A DNA stretch of 5,614 bases, taken from the NCBI GenBank assembly GCA_013415795.1, contig JAAEEL010000080.1:1-5614 (forward strand), written 5' to 3'. The notes beneath the pieces are model-generated. The model was not told where the DNA came from. It ran no database searches and saw nothing but the letters and a program-made list of their open reading frames with translations. Origin of the DNA: Methanocellales archaeon (GTDB lineage Archaea > Halobacteriota > UBA148). Below, one piece after another: positions 1 to 5,055 of this stretch (position 1 is its first letter; the number at the start of each line of letters is the position of its first letter). The translations under genes were made by a program, and so were the position numbers.

Positions 1-2
1 AA

Positions 3-62
3 AATGCAATTGATTTAATCACAAAGAATTTAGGGGAGAGAGCACTAAAAAATGGTAATTAA
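3..62 (+). CDS. C-terminal tail of an unidentified protein (5' partial)
   Basis: The third forward frame is open from the window edge to a TAA at 60-62 and encodes NAIDLITKNLGERALKNGN. The other two forward frames, and the reverse frames I checked, hit stops within this stretch. The composition (alternating hydrophobic and charged residues suggesting an amphipathic helix, with a polar end) looks like the end of a real protein. There is no ATG, GTG or TTG in frame, so the gene starts upstream of the window. I do not recognise the family from 19 residues. A T-rich tract follows directly, as expected at the end of an archaeal transcript. Confidence 0.5.
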   Translation, partial: NAIDLITKNLGERALKNGN

Positions 63-69
63 TATCTAC

Positions 70-82
70 TATTTTTATTCTT
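70..82 (+). terminator. T-rich tract after the partial upstream gene
   Basis: A run with five consecutive T and further T-rich sequence starts about 8 nt after the TAA at 60-62. Archaeal RNA polymerase can terminate at such T tracts without a hairpin. No stem-loop is visible here, so this is a weak call based on position and composition. Confidence 0.3.
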
Positions 83-96
83 GACGGTCTCAAGTT

Positions 97-138
97 CCAT
101 ATATATCCTTACCAATATATTATATCAAATTATATCAA
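97..138 (+). promoter_or_regulatory. AT-rich promoter region of the deacetylase gene
   Basis: This region contains several TATA-box-like stretches: ATATATAT at 99-106, AATATATTATAT at 114-125, and ATTATAT at 129-135. They lie 35-70 bp upstream of the ATG at 171. A box A at 129-135 would place transcription start near 157-160, and one at 99-106 near 128. Which is used cannot be decided by eye. The ribosome site before the ATG is weak: only a short G-rich stretch (GGGTAGG, 156-162) ends 8 nt before the start. Confidence 0.45.
119..138 (+). repeat. Perfect 10-bp tandem repeat (ATTATATCAA x2)
   Basis: ATTATATCAA occurs twice head to tail with no mismatch (119-128 and 129-138), in the promoter spacer of the deacetylase gene. 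The 10-bp period is close to one helical turn, so the two copies would present the same face of the DNA. It could be a doubled TATA element or a regulator site. Its AT richness means chance cannot be excluded. Confidence 0.6.
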
Positions 139-170
139 GATGTATTATTGCTATTGGGTAGGATGCTTCC

Positions 171-1214
171 ATGGTCAAAACTGGAATTGTATATCATGAA
201 AATTACCTGAAGCATGATACTGGCGATCACCCAGAGAGCAATGTGAGGTTGATCACCATAATGGGGCTACTGGAAGAGACTGGAGCTCTAGAGAGATTAA
301 TCAGTGTTCATCCAAAGAAGGCCACAATCGATCAGGTTAGATATGTGCATGGAATCCATTATATTGAGGAGTTGAGATCCAGCTGCCAGAAAGGCGTCGA
401 CAGGTTGGATCTGGATACGATAATATCGTCAGACTCTTATGATGTTGCACTTCTCGCAGCCGGAGGTGTACTGAGTGCCGTAGACATGGTTATTAAAAGT
501 CTAGATAATGCTTTTGCACTTATCAGACCACCTGGTCACCATGCAGAATCGGATCGAGGTGGTGGCTTCTGCCTTTTTAACAATATAGCAATAGCAACTC
601 GCCATGTTCAACTCTGCCTTCATCTGGACAACGTCCTCATCATAGATTGGGACGTGCATCATGGAAATGGTACTCAAAACATCTTTTACGATGACCCTTC
701 TGTATTGTATTTCTCAACCCATCAAAGCCCACTTTATCCTGGGACTGGATCCATAGAAGAAGTTGGTTTTGGCGACGGAAAAGGTTTCACGGTTAACGTC
801 CCGCTACCGGTTGGAACAGGAGATACGGGATATTTCTATGTTTTCAATGAAGTCTTGGCACCCATCGCAACTGAATTCAAGCCAGATTTCATACTGATTT
901 CTGCTGGGGAGGATGCGCATTTTGCAGACCCATTAGGAGGGATGCGTCTGACAGCAAAAGGATTTGGATTCCTTACTAATATGGTCAAAATGATAGCCAG
1001 CCACACATGTAAGGGTCGAATCGTTGCAGCGCTAGAGGGAGGTTATGATTTGACCGGATTATCATATTCGATTTTATCCATCCTCAATTCTTTGGGAGAC
1101 CTAGGAATCGACGTAAAAGAACCTAAGAAGATACCAAAAGATGACTTGTCTGATCAACTTAGAAACCGAGTCAGAGAGGTGAAAAAGGTACAAGCAGAAT
1201 ATTGGGATATATAA
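171..1214 (+). CDS. Histone deacetylase family / AcuC-like zinc amidohydrolase
   Basis: A 347-residue protein of the arginase/deacetylase fold, close to the usual length for archaeal and bacterial members. It removes acyl groups from amide nitrogens using one zinc ion. All landmarks are visible: RPPGHHAE with the H123/H124 general-base pair, GGFCLFNN at 131-138, DWDVHHGNGTQ carrying zinc ligands D161 and H163, SAGEDAH with the third ligand D248, and LEGGY with catalytic Y292. The motifs resemble class II deacetylases rather than class I. L255 in DPLGG occupies the place where HDAC10-type polyamine deacetylases carry a glutamate gatekeeper, which argues mildly for acyl-lysine substrates. The residue before D248 is Glu, where Phe is common. 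There is no signal peptide, so it should be cytoplasmic. It appears monocistronic, with an AT-rich spacer and its own promoter. The substrate (chromatin protein, metabolic enzyme or small molecule) is not shown by the sequence. Confidence 0.93.
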   Translation: MVKTGIVYHENYLKHDTGDHPESNVRLITIMGLLEETGALERLISVHPKKATIDQVRYVHGIHYIEELRSSCQKGVDRLDLDTIISSDSYDVALLAAGGVLSAVDMVIKSLDNAFALIRPPGHHAESDRGGGFCLFNNIAIATRHVQLCLHLDNVLIIDWDVHHGNGTQNIFYDDPSVLYFSTHQSPLYPGTGSIEEVGFGDGKGFTVNVPLPVGTGDTGYFYVFNEVLAPIATEFKPDFILISAGEDAHFADPLGGMRLTAKGFGFLTNMVKMIASHTCKGRIVAALEGGYDLTGLSYSILSILNSLGDLGIDVKEPKKIPKDDLSDQLRNRVREVKKVQAEYWDI

Positions 1215-1336
1215 AAATAAAAAATAATTTTTCAAAAAAAAAGTAAAAGTCAGAATTGAGCTTTAAGATATTTTATAGAAGCAGTATAGCGCAATTCTTG
1301 GGTGTATGATTGTAGTGTGGTTCTGAGATATTCCTA

Positions 1337-1376
1337 AAAAGATATTTAAGCCAATAAAGAGAATATACTCTGAAGG
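1337..1376 (+). promoter_or_regulatory. Promoter and ribosome site of the SIMPL-domain gene
   Basis: AAAAAGATATTTAAG (1336-1350) looks like a purine-rich BRE followed by an archaeal TATA box (ATATTTAA at 1342-1349). It predicts transcription start near 1370, about a dozen bases before the ATG at 1384. A Shine-Dalgarno-like GAAGG (1372-1376) sits 7 nt before the start codon. Between the two lies AGAGAATATACTCT (1358-1371), a near-perfect 14-bp palindrome with one mismatched pair, placed where an operator would block initiation. Confidence 0.5.
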
Positions 1377-1383
1377 AAAAAAA

Positions 1384-2148
1384 ATGAAGGAAAATATTAA
1401 TCTAAATGTAATTCTTGTGGTTGCTATTATCGTAATCGCACTAGTAGCCGTTTACAGTGCTAGTATTAAACCGACAAACATAGGCGATGTAATAATAACA
1501 CAATCAACGCAGGAAAGCTTGACTGTTACGGGATCGTACACTCTGTATGCGGACCCCGACGAAGCGAACTTTAACATCGAAGTGGAGACGCAGGCAAAAA
1601 CACCAATTGATGCCCAAGAGGAGAATGCTTTGAAGATGGATTCTGTTAAAAAAGCACTCTTGGGCGAAGGTCTGAAAAATTCAGAAATAGTGAGATCAAG
1701 CTACAGCATTCGACCAAGGTATAACTACTCAGGCGGTATCAGTGAGATTGTGGGCTACACTGCAACGCACAGCCTTAACATAAAAACAACCAATATAGAT
1801 TCGGTTGGAAAATATATAGACGTAGCTGTAAGAGCCGGAGCTAACGATGTCGGCGGGATATCTTTTGGCCTGAGTGACGAAAAAGAGGCTGAACTTCGTG
1901 CAAGCGCTTTGAAGTTTGCTGCAGAGTCGGCGAGTGCAAAGGCGAACTCAATGGCAGAAGGTGCTGGAGTAAAACTCGGCGAAATTACGCAGATCTCGGA
2001 AGGTTATGTTGGTTATCAGCCTGTTTACATGAGTGCGGCGGCAGAGAGAGGAATGCCTGCCCCTGCCCCCGGTATCCCTCCAACGAGCATAGAACCCGGA
2101 ACCGTGGAGCTTAGCGCGAGCATTTCGGTCACCTACAAGATAGGATAA
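1384..2148 (+). CDS. Membrane-anchored SIMPL-domain (DUF541, YggE-like) protein
   Basis: A 254-residue protein with a short charged N-terminus followed by an uncleaved-looking hydrophobic segment (residues about 9-25), then an extracytoplasmic SIMPL domain. Family hallmarks are the opening strand SLTVTGSYTLYADPDEANF (45-63), the helix rich in Asp, Glu, Ala and Lys (about 72-96), the strand SYSIRPRYNY (106-115), the GYTATHSLNIKTTNID strand (124-139), and the helix ALKFAAESASAKANSMAEGAG (175-195). A loop rich in Pro and Ala (224-238) precedes the closing strand ELSASISVTYKIG. The biochemical role of the family is poorly defined; bacterial members have been linked to oxidative stress tolerance and cell-envelope processes. 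Here the domain is probably tethered outside the cytoplasmic membrane. It has its own promoter and is convergent with the cca operon, so neighbours give no functional hint. The ATG is supported by the GAAGG site 7 nt upstream and by the membrane segment starting right after it. Confidence 0.9.
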   Translation: MKENINLNVILVVAIIVIALVAVYSASIKPTNIGDVIITQSTQESLTVTGSYTLYADPDEANFNIEVETQAKTPIDAQEENALKMDSVKKALLGEGLKNSEIVRSSYSIRPRYNYSGGISEIVGYTATHSLNIKTTNIDSVGKYIDVAVRAGANDVGGISFGLSDEKEAELRASALKFAAESASAKANSMAEGAGVKLGEITQISEGYVGYQPVYMSAAAERGMPAPAPGIPPTSIEPGTVELSASISVTYKIG

Positions 2149-2167
2149 TTAGATTATTCTCATGCTG

Positions 2168-2175
2168 AAAAAAAA
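2168..2175 (-). terminator. T8 tract ending the cca operon
   Basis: Read on the minus strand, eight consecutive T lie about 15 nt past the cca stop codon, in the 42-bp convergent spacer. This fits an intrinsic archaeal T-tract terminator. I see no convincing stem before it. Confidence 0.5.
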
Positions 2176-2190
2176 TGTGGATGGTTTAGT

Positions 2191-3513
2191 TTACCTTTTT
2201 TGAAAAAACTTCCTTAGAAAAATTCTGAATTCTCTATCTCCTATTTGGGCGATCTGCTTGTTCTTTAGCACCCCGTATCCTTTGAATATCGCCTCAGATA
2301 CATTTTTTCCTAGACCACAGTTCTGCAATTGGGAGAGCAGCAAATCCTTTACCTTTGGGTACTGCCTGGGGATTTCAGCAACGTATCTCCCATCTTTTAT
2401 GTATGACCTAGCATACTTTGCTTTAAATTTCCCGGAATGTACCGATGATTCAACGGGCGGGCCAATATGCTTTTTAATGTTCGGGAGCTCAGCAACTTCC
2501 ATTTCTAATAGGATAACAGACTGAGCGCCCGACCAGACATCGCTTCTAAAAACCCGGAAATCGTTCCTATGTAGTAGTTCTTCCACCGATTTAACCGTCT
2601 TGTACAATTGCGGATAGAGTATGTCCTCTACAACATTGGGTGTCTTGAACACGATTGCAAACAAGTCAGTTTTCCTGGCTTGAAGTTCTTTGGCGATCTC
2701 ATCATCAGTGAGAGGCGCTATTTTTGGTGGGAAAAAGAAATTTATGCTTGGTTTTTTTATAAATTCGCGAGATGCATCGATGAAGATGCAAAAATTGTCC
2801 AGTGAGACCGCGGCCGCAACGTTTCTGGAAGGATCAACAGGATCGATGATTACCAGCGGATCCTCATGCTTTAGGGTGCCGTGATCCTCCAGATCTATTA
2901 CAACACCTATTCTCCAGTCACTTGCGCTTTCGAGCACACCTAGGAAGGACCCATATTTTATGACCAGCAATTCACATAAATATCCAGAAAAACCTTTTGT
3001 TCGAAGTTCCGACCCATAAATCCCAATTCCATTCATGAATTGTTTGAGCAATCGAACTTGGTCTTCCAGCCCCTTTATCCTTGTTTGCAAGTATTTGTTA
3101 TGAAATGGAGTTCTGTCCACCGCGGACTTGATCGATGAGGGGTCAGAGACCCTAAAGCACGGAACTATATCTACACTATGATCGCCATACAAAGCACGAA
3201 TATATGGATGTTCTGCATAGCGCTCCTCATATTTAGTTGCAACTTTTTTGGCTATCTGAAGTCCGAGAGATTCAAGTTCTTCGCGCGAAATTTCCTCTGG
3301 AAAGGTTATGAAAACGTCAATATCCTTTTCGCCAACTGTCCATGTGTTTCTCGCTGAGGAGCCTACCAACAATCCATGAACATCCACACCTATTTCATCC
3401 GCAACTCGATCGATCTTACCGATGATTTGAACTGTCAGATCATACAAGGCTTTTTTCTCGCTCTTACTGGGCGTAATTCTCTCCAGAACTTGGGCGCATA
3501 TATCAGCTATCAT
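2191..3513 (-). CDS. cca: CCA-adding enzyme (tRNA nucleotidyltransferase), archaeal class I
   Basis: A 440-residue protein that adds or repairs the 3' CCA of tRNA from CTP and ATP without a nucleic acid template. The nucleotidyltransferase signature is GSSARNTW (51-58) followed by DID, giving metal-binding carboxylates D64 and D66, with the third at D115 in HSVDIVP. Archaeal homologues often have Glu at the first of these three positions. Further hallmarks of the archaeal family are RTPFHNKYL (134-142), GFSGYLCELL (174-183), the segment IIDPVDPSRNVAAAVS (222-237) of the central/body domain, and a C-terminal tail domain. The length matches characterised archaeal enzymes. It is the last gene of the operon, and its ATG overlaps the thpR TGA as ATGA. 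AGTGAGATT inside the thpR end gives a Shine-Dalgarno-like GTGA 4 nt before the ATG. The protein is cytoplasmic and probably essential, because archaeal tRNA genes often lack an encoded CCA. Confidence 0.96.
   Translation of the reverse strand: MIADICAQVLERITPSKSEKKALYDLTVQIIGKIDRVADEIGVDVHGLLVGSSARNTWTVGEKDIDVFITFPEEISREELESLGLQIAKKVATKYEERYAEHPYIRALYGDHSVDIVPCFRVSDPSSIKSAVDRTPFHNKYLQTRIKGLEDQVRLLKQFMNGIGIYGSELRTKGFSGYLCELLVIKYGSFLGVLESASDWRIGVVIDLEDHGTLKHEDPLVIIDPVDPSRNVAAAVSLDNFCIFIDASREFIKKPSINFFFPPKIAPLTDDEIAKELQARKTDLFAIVFKTPNVVEDILYPQLYKTVKSVEELLHRNDFRVFRSDVWSGAQSVILLEMEVAELPNIKKHIGPPVESSVHSGKFKAKYARSYIKDGRYVAEIPRQYPKVKDLLLSQLQNCGLGKNVSEAIFKGYGVLKNKQIAQIGDREFRIFLRKFFQKR
2196..2201 (+). 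terminator. Possible T6 tract ending the SIMPL transcript
   Basis: On the plus strand, six T lie about 47 nt after the SIMPL stop, inside the antisense of the last cca codons. The spacer itself has no longer T run in this direction. If used, the two convergent mRNAs overlap by a few tens of bases. This is a weak call. Confidence 0.25.
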
Positions 3514-4052
3514 AATCTCACTTCGTGCAAGGTCTCATAGATCGGTCCGTTTGGTGTCAACGTGCTTTTCTTAAACCTAATACGATCAACCTTCATCCTT
3601 CCAAGCTTAACATCGGACAATTGCGCTATCTTGCTTGATAGGGATCTTATTTGTTCTCTTGGTATTCTTTTGCTCCTGGCCAATGTCGCATGAGCCATAA
3701 ACTTCCTAGTATCAGGTGGGAATCCCAAAGGATTCAGAGCTTTCTCTACCTCTCTATATAATTCTATAAAATCACCTTTGGCGCCAACCCAAATTACGCG
3801 GATATAATCCGTGTTAGGAAAGACTCCTATGCCCCCGATATCGATGTCAAAAGGAGAACAATTAACCCCGCTAAGCGCATCTGTGATCGGACTTATTCTT
3901 TCCTCTGATACATCCCCCAAGAACTTGATCGTAATGTGGACTAAGTCAGGATCAACCAATCTGACAGAATAATTTGAAAACTGGCGAATAATGTCTTTTA
4001 TACTTTCTTTAATCTCGCTCGAAAGATCGACAGCAATAAACGTCCTGATCAT
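3510..4052 (-). CDS. thpR: RNA 2',3'-cyclic phosphodiesterase (LigT/ThpR family, 2H phosphoesterase)
   Basis: A 180-residue two-histidine phosphoesterase of the usual family size. The two catalytic HxTx motifs are intact: H39-I-T41-I in the stretch HITIKFLGD and H121-A-T123-L in HATLARSKR. They sit in the duplicated lobes typical of the fold, and the N-terminal MIRTFIAVDL strand and KFLGDV loop are also characteristic. Members hydrolyse RNA 2',3'-cyclic phosphate ends to 2'-phosphates, and some show 2'-5' RNA ligase activity in vitro. The in vivo substrate in archaea is unclear, but tRNA splicing or repair fragments are candidates. It overlaps both neighbours by ATGA (start with the upstream gene, stop with cca), so translation is probably coupled. 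Pairing with cca, another RNA 3'-end enzyme, is a context I recall from other archaea and supports a role in RNA end metabolism. Confidence 0.93.
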   Translation of the reverse strand: MIRTFIAVDLSSEIKESIKDIIRQFSNYSVRLVDPDLVHITIKFLGDVSEERISPITDALSGVNCSPFDIDIGGIGVFPNTDYIRVIWVGAKGDFIELYREVEKALNPLGFPPDTRKFMAHATLARSKRIPREQIRSLSSKIAQLSDVKLGRMKVDRIRFKKSTLTPNGPIYETLHEVRL

Positions 4053-4627
4053 ACTATCAACTTCGTCTGTTGATATCTCAGATAAAGACCGCTGAGATCC
4101 ATTGTCTCTCGAATGATGCTGGAAAGTACTTCTGCGCAGATATCTGTTATTGGATTATCCTTTCTGTAGACGAACTCATAGGCGGTTTCATCTGATAAAA
4201 TTTTGATTTTATCTATTATCTTCCTATATTCCCCCAAGTTTGGGTCCGTGGATTCTCTCGTCCATTCTGTGTTTTGAGGTGTCAGCCCAATTAACTTCAG
4301 CTCTTGTTTGAAGCAAGGTCTATTGAAGATATGCTGAAGCAAGCAAACTCCCACAGCAAAGCGTTTTTTTTCATCGATGCTCGTTATTCGCTCCCCTACT
4401 AGCGAGTACACATCTTTGTCACGCCTGATGTTATAAGAGTAAACCTTTGATGGGGGTACATCCTCTTCTACCAAGTGACCTAGATCTCTTAGGGCTCTCA
4501 GGTAGCCGGTCAGAATCAAACGATGCTGATCACACCCCTCTTTTTTGAGCAGGCGTGAGACGGCGCTGATTGAGAGTTGTTTTTCTTTTAATATGTCTGT
4601 CAAAATCCCACACAATTTTTGCTCCAA
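4049..4627 (-). CDS. Winged-helix-like protein of unknown function, first gene of the thpR-cca operon
   Basis: A 192-residue soluble protein (188 if the second TTG is used) that I do not recognise. Residues about 5-60 look like a helix-turn-helix or winged-helix domain: a helix ending ILKEKQ, the turn LSISAVSRLLKKEG (18-31), a likely recognition helix around 34-50 (HRLILTGYLRALRDLGHL), then a possible wing VEEDVPPSKVYSYNI. A second helical part (about 87-115, KKRFAVGVCLLQHIFNRPCF) is followed by a charged linker and a C-terminal helix (160-180). There are five cysteines (6, 32, 95, 105, 164) but no clear zinc motif. The stop overlaps the thpR start as ATGA, so it is probably co-translated with thpR and cca. 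There is no ATG near the N-terminus. The first possible start after the in-frame TAG at 4639-4637 is TTG at 4627. It could be an operon autoregulator or an RNA-binding partner; neither is proven. Confidence 0.85.
   Translation of the reverse strand: MEQKLCGILTDILKEKQLSISAVSRLLKKEGCDQHRLILTGYLRALRDLGHLVEEDVPPSKVYSYNIRRDKDVYSLVGERITSIDEKKRFAVGVCLLQHIFNRPCFKQELKLIGLTPQNTEWTRESTDPNLGEYRKIIDKIKILSDETAYEFVYRKDNPITDICAEVLSSIIRETMDLSGLYLRYQQTKLIV
4622..4625 (-). promoter_or_regulatory. Shine-Dalgarno GGAG that favours the second TTG start (4615)
   Basis: On the minus strand GGAG (4625-4622) lies 6 nt before a TTG at 4615-4613, codon 5 of the longest reading. The longest reading begins at TTG 4627-4625 and has only GGGTG (4637-4633) 5 nt before it. 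By ribosome-site quality the shorter product, starting just before Cys6, is at least as likely as the longer one. Confidence 0.45.
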
Positions 4628-4650
4628 ATCAACACCCTATTGTGGTTCTC

Positions 4651-4672
4651 AATAAAAGAGAATAAACTTTTC
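4651..4672 (-). promoter_or_regulatory. Promoter of the winged-helix/thpR/cca operon
   Basis: On the minus strand GAAAAGTTTATT (4672-4661) resembles a BRE plus box A, predicting a start site around 4636-4640, just ahead of the TTG start codons. A second TATA-like TTTTATT (4657-4651) lies closer and would make the transcript nearly leaderless. Assigned by consensus and spacing only. Confidence 0.4.
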
Positions 4673-4681
4673 CCTTTGTTA

Positions 4682-4704
4682 TCAGATATGGTAAATATAT
4701 CTGA
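4682..4704. repeat. 8-bp perfect inverted repeat with 7-nt spacer
   Basis: TCAGATAT (4682-4689) and ATATCTGA (4697-4704) are exact reverse complements around GGTAAAT. The element lies in the divergent spacer, near the middle, upstream of both promoters. It may be a dimeric regulator site. The short stem and AT-rich arms make an RNA role less likely. Confidence 0.6.
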
Positions 4705-4739
4705 AACTTTTTACCAAAATACATTATGTCCTTTTACCA
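4689..4739. promoter_or_regulatory. Three TTTACCA/TGGTAAA elements, probable regulator sites
   Basis: TGGTAAA at 4689-4695 is the exact reverse complement of TTTACCA, which occurs at 4710-4716 and 4733-4739 (the latter two within the longer shared CTTTT(T)ACCA). Centres are 21 and 23 bp apart, roughly two helical turns. All lie upstream of the redoxin/nrdD promoter and between the two divergent transcription units. ACATTATGT, a small palindrome (4721-4729), sits between the last two. A regulator of ribonucleotide reduction is the natural guess, but the protein is unknown. Confidence 0.45.
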
Positions 4740-4750
4740 GATGTGATGTA

Positions 4751-4766
4751 AAAAAGTGTTTTAAAG
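4751..4766 (+). promoter_or_regulatory. Promoter of the redoxin-nrdD operon
   Basis: AAAAAGTG followed by TTTTAAAG matches an archaeal BRE plus box A. With the usual 24-27 bp spacing, transcription would start around 4786-4791, at or just before the redoxin ATG. No Shine-Dalgarno sequence precedes that ATG, consistent with a leaderless or near-leaderless mRNA. Confidence 0.45.
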
Positions 4767-4790
4767 ATAAAGAACATATAATTTCCTCAA

Positions 4791-5054
4791 ATGATTTCTG
4801 AAGTGAAAGTTTATACCACCGAGAAGTGCCCAAGATGCAATCAGCTAAAGGGCTTACTAAAATCACATGAAATAGCATATGAAGAGGTGGACATGGCAAA
4901 TCCGGAGGCACTAACAGAGTTGAGAATGAAAGATGTCTTCACCATAAGTGCACCAGTGCTTCAGATAGGTGATACTTTTCTTACATCAAAAGATTTGTTC
5001 GACGAAAACGGATCAATATTTGACAATGTACTATTTCTGCTGAGAGGGGATTGA
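4791..5054 (+). CDS. Glutaredoxin/NrdH-like redoxin
   Basis: An 87-residue thioredoxin-fold protein of typical glutaredoxin/NrdH length. It opens with the strand VKVYTT, then the redox motif C13-P-R-C16, the helix NQLKGLLKSH, the strand AYEEVDM, and the TISAPVLQIGD segment with the conserved cis-Pro (P55), followed by a C-terminal helix region. It should carry electrons as a dithiol/disulfide in the cytoplasm. The gene ends 1 nt before nrdD, so the natural inference is that it reduces the NrdD reductase. In Methanosarcina a NrdH-type redoxin has been shown to serve class III reductase in place of formate, which is a close precedent. The ATG at 4791 has no ribosome site and lies about 25 bp after a box A, suggesting leaderless translation; an in-frame GTG at 4803 is less likely because it would trim the N-terminus close to the first strand. 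NrdH and general glutaredoxin cannot be separated by sequence alone. Confidence 0.88.
   Translation: MISEVKVYTTEKCPRCNQLKGLLKSHEIAYEEVDMANPEALTELRMKDVFTISAPVLQIGDTFLTSKDLFDENGSIFDNVLFLLRGD
5042..5050 (+). promoter_or_regulatory. Ribosome binding site of nrdD
   Basis: GAGAGGGGA, inside the last redoxin codons, lies 5 nt before the ATG at 5056 and selects it over the in-frame ATG at 5068. Together with the 1-nt gene gap it indicates coupled translation of redoxin and NrdD. Confidence 0.6.
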
Positions 5055-5055
5055 A

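Noticed and set aside
1252..1298. AGAATTG and CAATTCT inverted repeat in the spacer before the SIMPL gene
   Set aside because: A 7-bp AT-rich stem with a 33-nt loop is readily expected by chance; no structured RNA or terminator can be supported.
1215..1383. Possible small RNA or tRNA gene in the 169-bp spacer
   Set aside because: No tRNA arm motifs, no GC-rich structured core and no open frame of useful length were seen.
2258..2884. Plus-strand open frames antisense to cca (2258-2524, 2608-2805, 2690-2884)
   Set aside because: They lie wholly opposite a well-supported cca gene, mutually overlap, have no ribosome sites and do not resemble proteins.
4619..4801. A 60-codon plus-strand frame across the divergent spacer
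   Set aside because: It starts at a TTG inside the winged-helix gene without a ribosome site, covers both promoters, and its composition is that of AT-rich non-coding DNA.
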